Part shown: piece after piece, positions 17,255 through 28,015 of the stretch | Numbering within the stretch: the first letter of the stretch is position 1 | Layout of the letters: each line of letters starts with the position of its first letter | The notes under the pieces: model-generated | The model's input: the letters and a program-made list of their open reading frames with translations, nothing else | The model's database searches: none | What the model was told of the DNA's origin: nothing | Made by a program: the position numbers and the translations under genes | Assembly (NCBI RefSeq): GCF_900101175.1 | Contig: NZ_FNFQ01000001.1 | Location: 679,851-743,850, forward strand | DNA length: 64,000 nucleotides | Source of the DNA: Stenotrophomonas pavanii | GTDB lineage: Bacteria; Pseudomonadota; Gammaproteobacteria; Xanthomonadales; Xanthomonadaceae | Direction: 5' to 3'

Positions 17255-18889
17255 TCAGCCCTTGTAGCCGTTGCTGATCGGGTAGCGACGCTCGCGGCCG
17301 AACGCCCGGCGCGAGACCTTCGGCCCCGGCGCGGCCTGGTGCCGCTTCCACTCGCTGATGCGCACCAAGCGCAGCACGCGATCGACCACGGCCGCGTCGT
17401 AGCCGGCGCCCACGATCTCCGTGCGCGACTGCTCCTGGTCGATGTAGCGGTACAGGATGCCGTCCAGCACGTCGTAGGCCGGCAGCGAGTCCTGGTCCAG
17501 CTGGTTCTCGCGCAGCTCGGCCGATGGCGGGCGGCTAATCACCGCCGGTGGAATCACCGGTGCGCCGCCCACGGTATTGCGCCACTTGGACAGGCCGAAC
17601 ACTTCGGTCTTGTACAGGTCCTTCAGCGGCGCATAGCCACCGCACATGTCGCCGTAGATGGTGGCGTAGCCGACCGCGTACTCACTCTTGTTGCCGGTGG
17701 TCAGCAGCAGGCCGCCGAACTTGTTGGCCAGCGCCATCAGGATCACGCCGCGGCTGCGCGATTGCAGGTTCTCTTCAGTCACGTCCGGCGCGCTGCCTTC
17801 GAACATCGGCGCCAGCGATTCCATCAGGCCCTTGAACGCCGGCTCGATCGACACGGCCTCAAGCTTCACCCCCAGCGCCCGGCACTGCTCGGCGGCCAGG
17901 TCGTTGGACAGGCCGGCGGTGTAGCGCGACGGCAGGCGCACGGCGGTCACGTTCTCCGCGCCCATCGCATCCACGGCCAATGCCAGCACCAGGGCCGAGT
18001 CGATGCCACCGGACAGGCCCAGCCACACCTTCTTGAAGCCGGTCTTGCGGCAGTAATCCTGGATGCCGCGCGTCACCGCGCGCCAGGCCAGCGCGTCCAT
18101 GCTTTCGTCGCCGTCGTCCATCCACACGTGCGGCATGAAGCGGCGGCTGTCGCCGTCGTACTCCACCACCAGCCACTGGTCGACGAAAGCGGCGGCGGCC
18201 GGGTGCACCGTGCCATCACCGTCGGCCACCACCGAGGCGCCATCGAACACCAGCGCGTCCTGGCCACCGACCACGTTGAGATAGGCGATCGCCGCCCCGC
18301 TCTCGCGGGTTCGTGCGGCCAGCACAGCATCACGCTGGGCGTGCTTGCCACGCTCGTACGGCGAAGCATTGGGCACCACGACCAGCTGCGCACCGGCGCG
18401 CACGGTGTCGGCCAGCGGTTCGGCAAACCACAGGTCCTCGCAGATCAGCAGCCCGACCGGAATACCGTTGACCTCGAACACGCAGCTGCCGCCATCCGGA
18501 TCGACGTCGAAGTAGCGGCGTTCGTCGAACACGGCGTAGTTGGGGAGTTCGCGCTTGCGATAGGTCTGCTCCACCAGGCCATCACGCAGCACGCTGGCGG
18601 CGTTGTAGACCACCGCGCCAGCCGCCTGTGGCCAGCCAACCACGGCGGTGATGCCACGGCAGGCGGCGGCGATGCGGGTCATTGCCTGCTCGCACTCGTA
18701 CAGGAAGCCCGGGCGCAGCAGCAGGTCTTCCGGCGGATAACCGCTCACCGCCAGCTCGGGGAACATCACCAGCTCGGCGCCGTACTCGTCGCGCGCCTGG
18801 CCGATCATCTCGATGATGCGCTCGGTGTTGCCGGCGACATCGCCAACCGGGAAGTCGAACTGCGCCATCGCGATACGGATCGAAGCCAT
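17255..18889 (-). CDS. nadE: Glutamine-dependent NAD+ synthetase
   Basis: Last step of NAD synthesis: deamido-NAD to NAD with ammonia from glutamine. The 544-residue two-domain enzyme has an N-terminal nitrilase-type amidase with the Glu-Lys-Cys triad in FPELAVSGYPPEDLL (about 45), YRKRELPNYAVFDE (about 113) and GLLICEDLW (about 148). The C-terminal synthetase domain has the ATP P-loop WLGLSGGIDSALVLALA (about 290) and LLTTGNKSEYAVGYAT (about 395). The 540-residue form is the usual bacterial two-domain type. Start MASIRIAMAQFDFPVGD is standard. Convergent with the hydrolase gene across the SMAG array. Confidence 0.95.
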   Translation of the reverse strand: MASIRIAMAQFDFPVGDVAGNTERIIEMIGQARDEYGAELVMFPELAVSGYPPEDLLLRPGFLYECEQAMTRIAAACRGITAVVGWPQAAGAVVYNAASVLRDGLVEQTYRKRELPNYAVFDERRYFDVDPDGGSCVFEVNGIPVGLLICEDLWFAEPLADTVRAGAQLVVVPNASPYERGKHAQRDAVLAARTRESGAAIAYLNVVGGQDALVFDGASVVADGDGTVHPAAAAFVDQWLVVEYDGDSRRFMPHVWMDDGDESMDALAWRAVTRGIQDYCRKTGFKKVWLGLSGGIDSALVLALAVDAMGAENVTAVRLPSRYTAGLSNDLAAEQCRALGVKLEAVSIEPAFKGLMESLAPMFEGSAPDVTEENLQSRSRGVILMALANKFGGLLLTTGNKSEYAVGYATIYGDMCGGYAPLKDLYKTEVFGLSKWRNTVGGAPVIPPAVISRPPSAELRENQLDQDSLPAYDVLDGILYRYIDQEQSRTEIVGAGYDAAVVDRVLRLVRISEWKRHQAAPGPKVSRRAFGRERRYPISNGYKG

Positions 18890-18942
18890 GGGATTCCAGC
18901 CTGTGGTTGCAATGCCGCCATTGTAACGCCGGGGTCAGACGC

Positions 18943-18970
18943 AGAAAGGCCGCCCGGAGGCGGCCTTTCT
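18943..18970 (-). terminator. Intrinsic terminator for sucCD
   Basis: AGAAAGGCCGCC and GGCGGCCTTTCT form a 12-bp stem with a CGGA loop, about 60 bp after the sucD stop. The symmetric A/T ends could work in both directions. Confidence 0.75.
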
Positions 18971-18978
18971 GTTTCAAG

Positions 18979-19002
18979 CAGCCGGCCAGCGGCCGGCGCT
19001 AC
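18979..19002 (-). repeat. SMAG palindrome
   Basis: GTAG on the minus strand followed by CGCCGGCCGCTGGCCGGC. It lies between the sucD stop and its terminator, so it is transcribed in the sucCD message tail. Confidence 0.8.
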
Positions 19003-19029
19003 AGCGTCGTCTGCCGGAGGCAGTCGATC

Positions 19030-19905
19030 TTATTTCACCAGCTTGGCGATGGCAGCGCCCAGGTCGCCCGGCGAACGGACGGTGACGACGCCCGCGGCTT
19101 CCATCGCGGCGAACTTGCCTTCCGCAGTGCCCTTGCCGCCCGAGGCGATCGCACCGGCGTGGCCCATGCGCTTGCCGGCCGGAGCCGATGCACCTGCGAT
19201 GAAACCGACGACCGGCTTCTTCACGTGGTTCTTGATGTACTCGGCGCCGGCTTCTTCGGCGTCACCGCCGATTTCGCCGACCATGATGATGCCTTCGGTC
19301 TGCGGATCTTCGTTGAACAGCTTCAGGCAGTCGACGAAGTTCAAGCCGTTGATCGGGTCACCGCCGATGCCGATGCAGGTGGACTGGCCCAGGCCGACTT
19401 CGGTGGTCTGCTTGACCGCTTCATAGGTCAGGGTGCCCGAGCGCGACACGATGCCGATCTTGCCCGGCTTGTGGATGTGGCCCGGCATGATGCCGATCTT
19501 GCACTCGCCCGGAGTGATGACGCCCGGGCAGTTCGGCCCGATCAGTACGGTGTCCGGGTAGGAGCGGGTCAGCACGTTCTTGACGCGCAGCATGTCCAGC
19601 ACCGGGATGCCTTCGGTGATGCAGACGATGACCTTGATGCCGGCAGCCGCGGCTTCCAGGATCGCGTCGGCCGCGAACGGCGGCGGCACGTAGATGACCG
19701 ACGCGTTGGCGCCGGTGCTCTGCACGGCGTCGGCAACGGTGTTGAAGACCGGCAGGTCGATGTGGGTGGTGCCACCCTTGCCCGGGGTCACGCCGCCAAC
19801 AACCTGGGTGCCGTACTCGATCATCTGAGTGGCGTGGAAGGTGCCCTGCTGGCCGGTGAAGCCCTGCACGATCACCTTGGTGTTCTTGTTAATCAAAACA
19901 GACAT
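19030..19905 (-). CDS. sucD: Succinate-CoA ligase, alpha subunit
   Basis: Substrate-level phosphorylation step of the TCA cycle, converting succinyl-CoA to succinate with SucC. The 291-residue subunit starts [20 protein letters not shown]. It contains the CoA-binding Rossmann segment ([14 protein letters not shown]), [30 protein letters not shown], and the active-site histidine region [19 protein letters not shown] (in part). The family length is about 290. It lies 24 bp after sucC in one operon. Confidence 0.97.
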   Translation of the reverse strand: MSVLINKNTKVIVQGFTGQQGTFHATQMIEYGTQVVGGVTPGKGGTTHIDLPVFNTVADAVQSTGANASVIYVPPPFAADAILEAAAAGIKVIVCITEGIPVLDMLRVKNVLTRSYPDTVLIGPNCPGVITPGECKIGIMPGHIHKPGKIGIVSRSGTLTYEAVKQTTEVGLGQSTCIGIGGDPINGLNFVDCLKLFNEDPQTEGIIMVGEIGGDAEEAGAEYIKNHVKKPVVGFIAGASAPAGKRMGHAGAIASGGKGTAEGKFAAMEAAGVVTVRSPGDLGAAIAKLVK

Positions 19906-19929
19906 GGGAATTTCCTTCGGTGTCGTGGA

Positions 19930-21099
19930 TCAGGCGGCGTTCTTGACCGCTTCAACGACCTTCTTGGCGCCGTCGTTGATGTTGTCAGCCGGGATGATGG
20001 CCATGCCGCTGTCACGCAGCAGCTGCTTGCCTTCTTCCACGTTGGTGCCTTCCAGGCGCACCACGACCGGAACCTTGACGCCCACTTCCTTCACGGCGGC
20101 GATGATGCCTTCGGCGATCATGTCGCAGCGGACGATGCCGCCAAAGATGTTGACGAAGATGCCTTCGACCTTGTCGGAGGACAGGATCAGCTTGAACGCT
20201 TCGATGACGCGCTGCTTGTTGGCACCGCCGCCCACGTCCAGGAAGTTCGCCGGCTCGCCGCCGTTGAGCTTGATGACGTCCATGGTGGCCATGGCCAGGC
20301 CGGCGCCGTTCACCATGCAGCCGATGTTGCCGTCCATGGTGACGTAATTGATGTCCAGCTCCGAAGCAGTCACTTCGGTTTCATCTTCCTGGGACTTGTC
20401 GCGCATGGCGACCAGTTCCTTGTGGCGGAAGTTGGCGTTGTCGTCGCTGTTGAACTTGCCGTCCAGTGCGTACAGGTTGCCATCGTCCAGGATCGCCAGC
20501 GGGTTGATCTCAACCAGCGCCAGGTCCTTTTCGTTGAAGATGCGGTACAGGTTCACCATGATGTTGGCGAACTGGCCGGCCTGCTTGGCGGTCAGGCCCA
20601 TCTTGAAGCCGATGTCACGGCCGTGGTAACCCTGCACGCCCTCGACGAAGTCCACGTTCAGGGTGTGGATCTTGTCCGGGGTCTCGGCAGCGACCTGCTC
20701 GATTTCCATGCCGCCTTCGGAAGAGGCGATGTAGCTGATGGTGCGGGTGCCGCGATCCACCAGGACCGACAGGTACAGCTCCTTGACGATCTCACCGGCG
20801 GTGGTCACCAGCACCAGGTTGATCGGCAGCTCGACGCCGGCGGTCTGGTAGGTGGCCATCTTGGTGCCGAGCATCTTGGCGGCTGCGGCCTTCACGTCGT
20901 CGACGGTCTTGCAGAACTTGACGCCGCCAGCCTTGCCGCGGCCGCCAGCGTGGATCTGCGCCTTGACCATCCAGGGGCCCTGGCCCAGCGACTGGGCGAC
21001 TTCAACCGCCTCGTCCGGGGTCGCCGCGACCTTGCCGGCCGGGACCGGGATGCCGTATTCGGCAAGCAGTTGTTTTGCCTGGTATTCGTGGAAATTCAT
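19930..21099 (-). CDS. sucC: Succinate-CoA ligase, ADP-forming, beta subunit
   Basis: A 389-residue subunit with an N-terminal ATP-grasp domain. [20 protein letters not shown] is the canonical start. [19 protein letters not shown] (about 42-60) binds nucleotide, and [20 protein letters not shown] (in part) is a metal-ligand region. [19 protein letters not shown] and [17 protein letters not shown] in the C-terminal half contact SucD and CoA. It is the first gene of sucCD. Upstream is a long spacer shared with the divergent pilS gene. Confidence 0.97.
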   Translation of the reverse strand: MNFHEYQAKQLLAEYGIPVPAGKVAATPDEAVEVAQSLGQGPWMVKAQIHAGGRGKAGGVKFCKTVDDVKAAAAKMLGTKMATYQTAGVELPINLVLVTTAGEIVKELYLSVLVDRGTRTISYIASSEGGMEIEQVAAETPDKIHTLNVDFVEGVQGYHGRDIGFKMGLTAKQAGQFANIMVNLYRIFNEKDLALVEINPLAILDDGNLYALDGKFNSDDNANFRHKELVAMRDKSQEDETEVTASELDINYVTMDGNIGCMVNGAGLAMATMDVIKLNGGEPANFLDVGGGANKQRVIEAFKLILSSDKVEGIFVNIFGGIVRCDMIAEGIIAAVKEVGVKVPVVVRLEGTNVEEGKQLLRDSGMAIIPADNINDGAKKVVEAVKNAA

Positions 21100-21504
21100 G
21101 CGTCACCGTGGGAATAGGAACGACCGCACGCAATTCCTCAGGGCCCCTGGAAGAGGCACCGGCACGGACCGCGGCGGGCCCACTATTGTGGCCGAGCCGG
21201 CGCCGGGGCGCAAAGAAGTCTGTACAAAACGCCACACCCGGCCAGATTTCCGCCGTCATTCAGGCAGTTGCGCCCGGGCGCACGCTGGCTACCGGTATCC
21301 ATCCCGAGCCAAATGCGCGATCCGAACCGCGCCGGCGGCGTCCTGCCGGGGGCCCTATACTGGTCAGCCAGGGTGTGTCGCGTCGGGGTTGCTCGACCGC
21401 GCCCCCCAGGCCACATCGAAGCGACGTGCCCGCCCGGCCTCAGGGGACGCCGGGCAGGCCCGCCGCAGATTCCAGACCCAGGCAGCCAGAAGGGGAGTTC
21501 CGGC
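21100..21504. other. 405-bp divergent spacer between sucC and pilS, no gene seen
   Basis: No reading frame with a plausible start and family resemblance on either strand. A TATACT hexamer at 21356-21361 could be a -10 box toward pilS, but no -35 fits at the right spacing. The pilS ribosome site AGGGGAG is at 21491-21497. Promoters for both sucCD and pilSR must lie here. Confidence 0.4.
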
Positions 21505-23118
21505 GTGTCACCGAGTGCTTCATTGATCGACCGCATCGAATCGATTCCGCGGCGTGAGCTGTATTTCTTCGCGCTGTACCGGGTGCTGATCGCCTCGGTC
21601 ATCGCCGCCCTGCTCTACAGCCCGCTGTCGGCCATGGTCGGCGAAGCGCACCACCCGCGGCTGGCCGACACCGTCGCGGCGATCTACCTGGGATTGTCAC
21701 TGCTGGCGCTGGTGATCGGCCGCAACGAACGCTGGCTGCGCCCGATCGTGGTCAGCGGCGTGCTGGTGGACATCGTCGCCGCCACCCTGCTGTCACATGC
21801 CCTGCCCGGTGCCAGCGCCGGCATCTCGATGTCGCTGCTGTTCAACATCGCCGCCGCCGCCACCCTGCTCCCGCTCAGCCTGGGGTTGGGCCTGGCGCTG
21901 GCCGCCAGCCTCGCCACCGGCGTCGAATACACCTGGAAGCTGCTGGAAGGTGGCGACCCCACCCGTACCCTGGCCGAACTGGCCATGTTCGCCACCAGCT
22001 ACCTGGCTCTGGCCTTCATCAGCTACCAAGTCGGCAGCCGCGCGCGCCGCAACCAGCAACTGGCCAACCAGCGCGGCGACGAAGTGGCCAACCTGTTCCA
22101 GATCAACGAGCTGATCATCCGCCGCATGCGCACCGGCGTGCTGGTGGTCGACGCCGACAACCGCGTCACCCTGGCCAACGAGGCCGCCTCGATGCTGCTC
22201 GGTGACAGCGACGGCAGCGGCGAAAGCGGCCGCCTGGACCTGGCCAGCGCCGCCCCGGAACTCGCCCGCCGGCTGCAGCGCTGGCGCAACGGCTGGGCGC
22301 AGGACGAACTGCCGCTGCAACTCAACCCCGACCAGCCCGAAGTGCAGCCGCGCTTTGCTCGCCTGCTGGCCGGCAGCGACCTGGCCCTGGTGTTCCTGGA
22401 CGACTCCAGCGTGGTCTCGCGCCGCGCCGAATCGCTCACCCTGTCGGCGATGGGTCGCTTCTCGGCCAGCCTCGCCCACGAGATCCGCAACCCACTGGCC
22501 GCGATCAACTACGCGGTGCAACTGCTGGAAGAAGGCACCGGCTTCAACGAAAGCGACCGCCGCCTGCTGCAGATCATCCGCCAGCAGTGCCAGCGCACCA
22601 ACGGCATCGTCGAAAGCGTGCTGGGCCTGGCCCGGCGCGAGCGCGCCACGCCCGAGAACGTCGACCTGGCCGCCTTCGTGCGCCGCTTCGTGCTGGAGTA
22701 CAAGCAGGGTCAGACGCTGGAGACCGACAGCATCGAGCCGATCATCAGTGACACCTCGGTGCTGGCCCAGGTCGACACCAAGCACCTCTACCAGGTGCTG
22801 ACCGTGCTGGTGCACAACGCGCTCAAATATGGCCGCATCGGCCAGCAGCCGGCACGGGTGCGCCTGCGCGTGGCGCAGCACGAGCGCAGTGCGGTCATCG
22901 ACGTGATGGACCGTGGCCCCGGCATTCCCGAGAGTGTGGCCGCACAGTTGTTCCGGCCCTTCTTCACCACCTCCGAGCACGGCACCGGGCTGGGCCTGTA
23001 CATCGCCCGCGAGCTGTGCCGGGCCAACCAGGCGCGGCTGGACTACATCCCGGTTCCGGCCGGTGGCTCCTGCTTCCGCCTGGTGCTGCCCGGCCCGCAT
23101 ACCCTGCTGCCGAGCTGA
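21505..23118 (+). CDS. pilS: Type IV pilus sensor histidine kinase PilS
   Basis: An inner-membrane kinase that signals to PilR to control pilin expression. The GTG start has AGGGGAG seven bases upstream and gives 537 residues (MSPSASLIDRIESIPRREL). Six hydrophobic segments occupy about residues 25-185, as in P. aeruginosa PilS. A PAS-like region (VVDADNRVTLANEAASMLL) leads to the H-box GRFSASLAHEIRNPLAAINY (about 320-340), then the N-box VLVHNALKYGRIG, DRGPGIPESVAAQLF and HGTGLGLYIAREL. The pilR gene follows 54 bp later. Confidence 0.93.
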   Translation: MSPSASLIDRIESIPRRELYFFALYRVLIASVIAALLYSPLSAMVGEAHHPRLADTVAAIYLGLSLLALVIGRNERWLRPIVVSGVLVDIVAATLLSHALPGASAGISMSLLFNIAAAATLLPLSLGLGLALAASLATGVEYTWKLLEGGDPTRTLAELAMFATSYLALAFISYQVGSRARRNQQLANQRGDEVANLFQINELIIRRMRTGVLVVDADNRVTLANEAASMLLGDSDGSGESGRLDLASAAPELARRLQRWRNGWAQDELPLQLNPDQPEVQPRFARLLAGSDLALVFLDDSSVVSRRAESLTLSAMGRFSASLAHEIRNPLAAINYAVQLLEEGTGFNESDRRLLQIIRQQCQRTNGIVESVLGLARRERATPENVDLAAFVRRFVLEYKQGQTLETDSIEPIISDTSVLAQVDTKHLYQVLTVLVHNALKYGRIGQQPARVRLRVAQHERSAVIDVMDRGPGIPESVAAQLFRPFFTTSEHGTGLGLYIARELCRANQARLDYIPVPAGGSCFRLVLPGPHTLLPS

Positions 23119-23172
23119 TTCCGTGCGTCAAACATTTGTCGCTTCCAGCCCCCTCGTTTATCTTCTCCGCCC

Positions 23173-24546
<1,374 letters not shown>

Positions 24547-24551
24547 GGACA

Positions 24552-24568
24552 GGGCCCGAAGCGGGCCC
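24552..24568 (+). terminator. Hairpin after pilR, possible terminator
   Basis: GGGCCCG-AAG-CGGGCCC begins six bases after the pilR stop. There is no T run after it, so termination would be Rho-dependent or helped by the SMAG array that follows. Confidence 0.4.
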
Positions 24569-24576
24569 ACCAACGG

Positions 24577-24786
24577 GTAGTGCCGGCCGCTGGCCGGCAA
24601 CCTCATGCATCGCGGCATCCACGCATGGCGTGGATCGACCCACCAAATGGTAGTGCCGGCCGCTGGCCGGCAACCTAATGCATCGCGTCATCCACGCATT
24701 TGGTGGATCGACCCACCAAATGGTAGTGCCGGCCGCTGGCCGGCAACCTAATGCATCGCGTCATCCACGCATGGCGTGGATCGACC
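24577..24786. repeat. Three tandem 73-bp composite SMAG units
   Basis: GTAGTGCCGGCCGCTGGCC elements start at 24577, 24650 and 24723, an exact period of 73. Each is followed by a short spacer (AACCTAATGCATCGCG) and a CATCCACGCATGGCGTGGAT palindrome. In the middle unit that palindrome is changed to CATTTGGTGG. The third unit runs up to the stop of the convergent pilB. The composition differs from the 69-bp array at 17041. Confidence 0.88.
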
Positions 24787-26517
24787 TCAATCCTTGGTAA
24801 CGCGGTTGATCTCGGCCAGGCTGGTGATCCCGGCCGCCGCCTTCTTCAACGCCGACTGGCGCAGGTCGTTCACCCCGATCTGCTGCGCGGCCTCGGCAAT
24901 CTGCAACGCATTGCCACCGGCCAGCACGATCGTGGCGATCTCGTCGGTCATCGGCATCACCTGGTAGATACCGGTACGGCCCTTGTAGCCCTCGGTGCAT
25001 TCGTCACAGCCGACCGCCTCGTACAGCTCGGTACCCGCATCCAGCTGCGCCTGGGTGAAGCCTTCAGCCAGCAGCGCGTGCTCCGGCAGGTTGGCCGGGC
25101 GCTTGCAGTTGTTGCACAACCGGCGCGCCAGGCGCTGGGCAATCACCAGCGTCACCGAACTGGTGATGTTGTACGGCGCAATGCCCATGTTCATCAGGCG
25201 CGCGATGGTCTGCGGCGCATCGTTGGTATGCAGCGTGGACAGCACCATGTGGCCGGTCTGGGCCGCCTTGATCGCGATCTCGGCCGTCTCCAGGTCGCGG
25301 ATTTCGCCGACCATGATGATGTCCGGGTCCTGTCGCAGGAACGAGCGCAGTGCCGCGGCAAAAGTCATGCCGCGCTTGTTGTTCTGCTGCACCTGGTTGA
25401 CGCCGGGCAAGCGGATTTCCACCGGGTCTTCGGCGGTGGAGATGTTGCGCGTTTCATCGTTGAGGATGCCCAGCGCGGTATACAGCGACACCGTCTTGCC
25501 CGAACCAGTCGGGCCGGTCACCAGCACCATGCCATAGGGCTTGTGGATGGCGTCCAGGAACAGCTTCTGCTGGTCCGGCTCGTACCCCAGCTTGTCGATG
25601 CCCAGCTTGGCCGCGCTGCCGTCCAGGATACGCAGCACCACCTTCTCGCCGAACAGGGTCGGCAGGGTGCTCACGCGGAAGTCGATCTGCTTGGTCTTGG
25701 ACAGGTTGAGCTTGATGCGTCCGTCCTGCGGCACGCGCTTCTCGGCGATGTCCAGCTGCGCCATCACCTTCAGGCGTGCGGCGATACGCTGGTTCAGCTT
25801 CACCGGCGCGCGCGCGACCATCTTCAGCAGGCCATCAATGCGCAGGCGCACGCGGTAGTCGTCTTCATAGGGCTCGAAGTGGATGTCCGAGGCGCCCTTG
25901 CGGATCGCGTCCACCAGCACCTTGTTGACGAACTTCACCACCGGGGTGTCGTCGCCCTTGGCGTCGATGCCGGAGTCGCCGCCCCCGGAAATGTCCTCGT
26001 CACCGCCGGACACATCCAGGTTGCCAATGCCATCGTCGTCACCGCCCAGCGCGTCGCCCAGCGTGTCATGGCTGGCATGCCACTGCTCGAGCGTGCGGCG
26101 GATCTGGTCTTCATCCACCAGGATCGGCTCCACCACCAGGTTGGTGTGGAACTTGATCTCGTCCAGCGAATGGGTCGGATTGCTGGTGCCCACGAACAGC
26201 TTGCCGCCGCGTTTGAACAGCGGCAGCACGTTGTGCTTGCGCAGCAGTTCCTCGCTGACCAGGCTCATTGCGTTCTGGCTGGCGTCGAACGTGGACACGT
26301 CGAACAGCGGCATGCCGAACTCGACCGCGTTGGCCGCCGCCAACTGGGCCGCCCCGACCACCTTGTTCTGCGCGAACCAGGTCGGCAGCGGCTGGCGGGC
26401 CGCAGCGGCCTTGGCCATGGCGTCGCGGGCAGAAGCCTCGTCCAGGGCGCCATCCTGGACCAGGCGACGGGCCAGGCCGGTGATGCCGACGAGATTGGCG
26501 GTGGTTACGGCGTTCAT
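24787..26517 (-). CDS. pilB: Type IV pilus assembly ATPase PilB
   Basis: The cytoplasmic hexameric motor that drives pilus extension. From MNAVTTANLVGITGLARRLV the protein has 576 residues. An N-terminal MshEN/GSPII_E_N domain (about 1-150) is followed by an acidic linker (about 160-190, rich in D, G and S). The ATPase core has Walker A VTGPTGSGKTVSLY near 335, the Asp box and Walker B LRQDPDIIMVGEIRDLETAE near 400, and a zinc-binding tetracysteine (LCNNCKRP ... GCDECTEGYKG, 465-510). It lies downstream of the two pilin genes on the same strand, with a 224-bp gap. Confidence 0.95.
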   Translation of the reverse strand: MNAVTTANLVGITGLARRLVQDGALDEASARDAMAKAAAARQPLPTWFAQNKVVGAAQLAAANAVEFGMPLFDVSTFDASQNAMSLVSEELLRKHNVLPLFKRGGKLFVGTSNPTHSLDEIKFHTNLVVEPILVDEDQIRRTLEQWHASHDTLGDALGGDDDGIGNLDVSGGDEDISGGGDSGIDAKGDDTPVVKFVNKVLVDAIRKGASDIHFEPYEDDYRVRLRIDGLLKMVARAPVKLNQRIAARLKVMAQLDIAEKRVPQDGRIKLNLSKTKQIDFRVSTLPTLFGEKVVLRILDGSAAKLGIDKLGYEPDQQKLFLDAIHKPYGMVLVTGPTGSGKTVSLYTALGILNDETRNISTAEDPVEIRLPGVNQVQQNNKRGMTFAAALRSFLRQDPDIIMVGEIRDLETAEIAIKAAQTGHMVLSTLHTNDAPQTIARLMNMGIAPYNITSSVTLVIAQRLARRLCNNCKRPANLPEHALLAEGFTQAQLDAGTELYEAVGCDECTEGYKGRTGIYQVMPMTDEIATIVLAGGNALQIAEAAQQIGVNDLRQSALKKAAAGITSLAEINRVTKD

Positions 26518-26741
26518 ATCAATCCTTGGCTCATCATGGGTCAGGCAGTGCGGAGCACCTTCCAAGGGCACCGCACAGGGCAGCAGAACCTGCCGCGACC
26601 CGCTGGCCGACGACGACGCCAATCCTTCAGCTTGACTGCCTCGCCCGGCACTCCCAGCCCGGCAGGCACGATCCTGACTCCCCCGGGGATGATAGCCCCG
26701 TCAACGGCCCGCCAACATCCCATTGGCAGGCCGAAGTGTGA

Positions 26742-27149
26742 TCAACAGCCGGTTGGGCGATAGCGCGCTTCGAAGGCGCTACCGTCGCAGGTCCAGGTGC
26801 CGTCGACTGCGCGGCGGAGGATGAGATCTTTGCCGTTGATTGGCGGAGCTCCTCCTACGGTACACGTCACGTTGCCCACGCCCGAGGATGCAACTGCCGC
26901 ATCAAGAGCGATGCAGCGCTCCGAAACCCTCAAGCCAATGTAGTCGGCAGTAATCAAACTGGCGTCACGGCTATCTTGAACGACCGTCTCAATTGTGGTC
27001 TTGCCTGGCCTGATTTCGGCAAGAGCGGACGTCAATTGGGACTTCGCCACGTAGTCCTGATACATCGGCAAAGCGATCGCCGCCAAGATCGCGATGATCG
27101 CAACTACGATCATCAATTCAATCAATGTGAAACCTCGAATTCTACGCAT
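26742..27149 (-). CDS. Type IV pilin, second copy
   Basis: A 135-residue prepilin with leader MRRIRG, cleaved by PilD before FTLIE, with Glu5 present. The N-terminal helix [20 protein letters not shown] is the polymerisation core. The C-terminal domain has four cysteines (ERCIAL, VTCTV, WTCDG, RPTGC), compatible with a disulfide-bonded loop. It shares the first 40 residues and the scaffold with the neighbouring pilin but diverges in surface segments. A terminator lies between the two genes, so it probably has its own weaker promoter or depends on read-through. It may be a minor or alternative pilin. Confidence 0.92.
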   Translation of the reverse strand: MRRIRGFTLIELMIVVAIIAILAAIALPMYQDYVAKSQLTSALAEIRPGKTTIETVVQDSRDASLITADYIGLRVSERCIALDAAVASSGVGNVTCTVGGAPPINGKDLILRRAVDGTWTCDGSAFEARYRPTGC

Positions 27150-27199
27150 TCCTCACTCCCCCTGAGTGCGATGAGCTCCGTGGCGCCGTCAACGCCACC

Positions 27200-27230
27200 A
27201 AAAAAGAGGCCCCGACTTAGCGGGGCCTCT
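27200..27230 (-). terminator. Intrinsic terminator between the two pilin genes
   Basis: On the minus strand AGAGGCCCCG-CTAAGT-CGGGGCCTCT is followed by TTTTTT, 22 bp after the stop of the upstream pilin. It should limit transcription into the second pilin and pilB. Confidence 0.92.
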
Positions 27231-27251
27231 GTACAGCTGTGAGCTACCTAA

Positions 27252-27659
27252 TTAGGCGCTCTTGCAGCCGCTCGGAATGTACTTGGCTTCCGTGATCGAG
27301 GTGGTGCAAGTCCAGGTGCCGTCGGTATCAGCACGCTTCAGGGTGATGGTTGCGTCCTTGATCTTCGGGCTGCCCGCCAGCTTGCAGGCGATGCTGCCAT
27401 CTGCACCGTCGGTGACAGTGATAGCGGTGCAACGATCCGAAACCTTCAGGCCGATAGCAGCTGCGTTGGCAACAGCCTTGCCTTCGTTGATGGCGACTTC
27501 GAACTGGGTCTTGCCCGGGGTGATTTCAGCCAGGCCAGCAGTGACCTGCGACTTGGCCACATAGTCCTGGTACATCGGCAGGGCGATGGCGGCCAGGATG
27601 GCGATGATCGCGACGACGATCATCAGTTCGATAAGGGTGAAGCCCTTCTGGTTCTTCAT
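27252..27659 (-). CDS. pilA: Major type IV pilin PilA
   Basis: A 135-residue prepilin with leader MKNQKG, processed before [19 protein letters not shown]. Four cysteines in the C-terminal half (DRCTAIT, IACKLAG, WTCTTS, PSGCKSA) suggest the D-region disulfide. It is the pilin nearest the sigma-54 promoter (27761-27775, about 100 bp upstream) and is followed by a strong terminator. Both points favour it as the major, highly expressed subunit. Divergent from pilC. Confidence 0.95.
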   Translation of the reverse strand: MKNQKGFTLIELMIVVAIIAILAAIALPMYQDYVAKSQVTAGLAEITPGKTQFEVAINEGKAVANAAAIGLKVSDRCTAITVTDGADGSIACKLAGSPKIKDATITLKRADTDGTWTCTTSITEAKYIPSGCKSA

Positions 27660-27760
27660 TTTGGTACATCCCCAAGATAAGTGGTGGTTGATTTCAGAGC
27701 ACAGGATCGGTCTGGCCGGCGGCCAGCTGAGCGGGTCCTGCCCCCTGCGGGTGGATCAAC

Positions 27761-27775
27761 GCAGGTTGCGTGCCA
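27761..27775 (-). promoter_or_regulatory. Sigma-54 promoter for pilA
   Basis: On the minus strand the sequence is TGGCACG-CAAC-CTGC: a perfect -24 TGGCACG and a -12 CTGC (consensus TTGC) with the exact spacing. It sits about 100 bp upstream of the pilA ATG, as in Pseudomonas pilA, and PilR is encoded nearby. Confidence 0.85.
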
Positions 27776-27846
27776 ACCCCGGCACGCCCCCCCCTGGATT
27801 TCCCCGCGCCCATGATGGCAGCTATTTCACGGATGGGAACCCCCCG

Positions 27847-27922
27847 GATGCGAATCTGCGATGGACGCGGCAATGTGACGCAGTGCGTCACCTTTGGTCG
27901 GCAGCCGGCACGAATTCGCATC
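27847..27922. promoter_or_regulatory. Nested palindromes in the pilA-pilC divergent region
   Basis: The inner palindrome GTGACGCA-G-TGCGTCAC (27875-27891) lies inside a 9-bp inverted repeat, GATGCGAAT (27847-27855) and ATTCGCATC (27914-27922). The two centres are within two bases of each other. It is 72-160 bp upstream of the sigma-54 -24 box, where an activator would bind. The binding protein is unknown; it does not fit the Clp/CRP spacing. Confidence 0.55.
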
Positions 27923-28015
27923 ACGAGCCCCTTGGCAACTGCCCAGACGGGCATGAACCCGCTACCATCGACGGCTAGACGCCCGCCTGGGGATGGCGGG
28001 TCTTGGGGAGCCGAT

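Noticed and set aside
21333..21361. Sigma-70 promoter for pilS at TATACT
   Set aside because: No acceptable -35 at 16-18 bp; kept only as a remark.
24577..24786. CRISPR-like array
   Set aside because: Same reasons as above; the whole 73-bp unit is repeated, with no unique spacers.
27874..27892. Clp/CRP site in the pil spacer
   Set aside because: The half-sites TGTGA and TCAC are nine bases apart instead of six, so they do not fit the TGTGA-N6-TCACA pattern.
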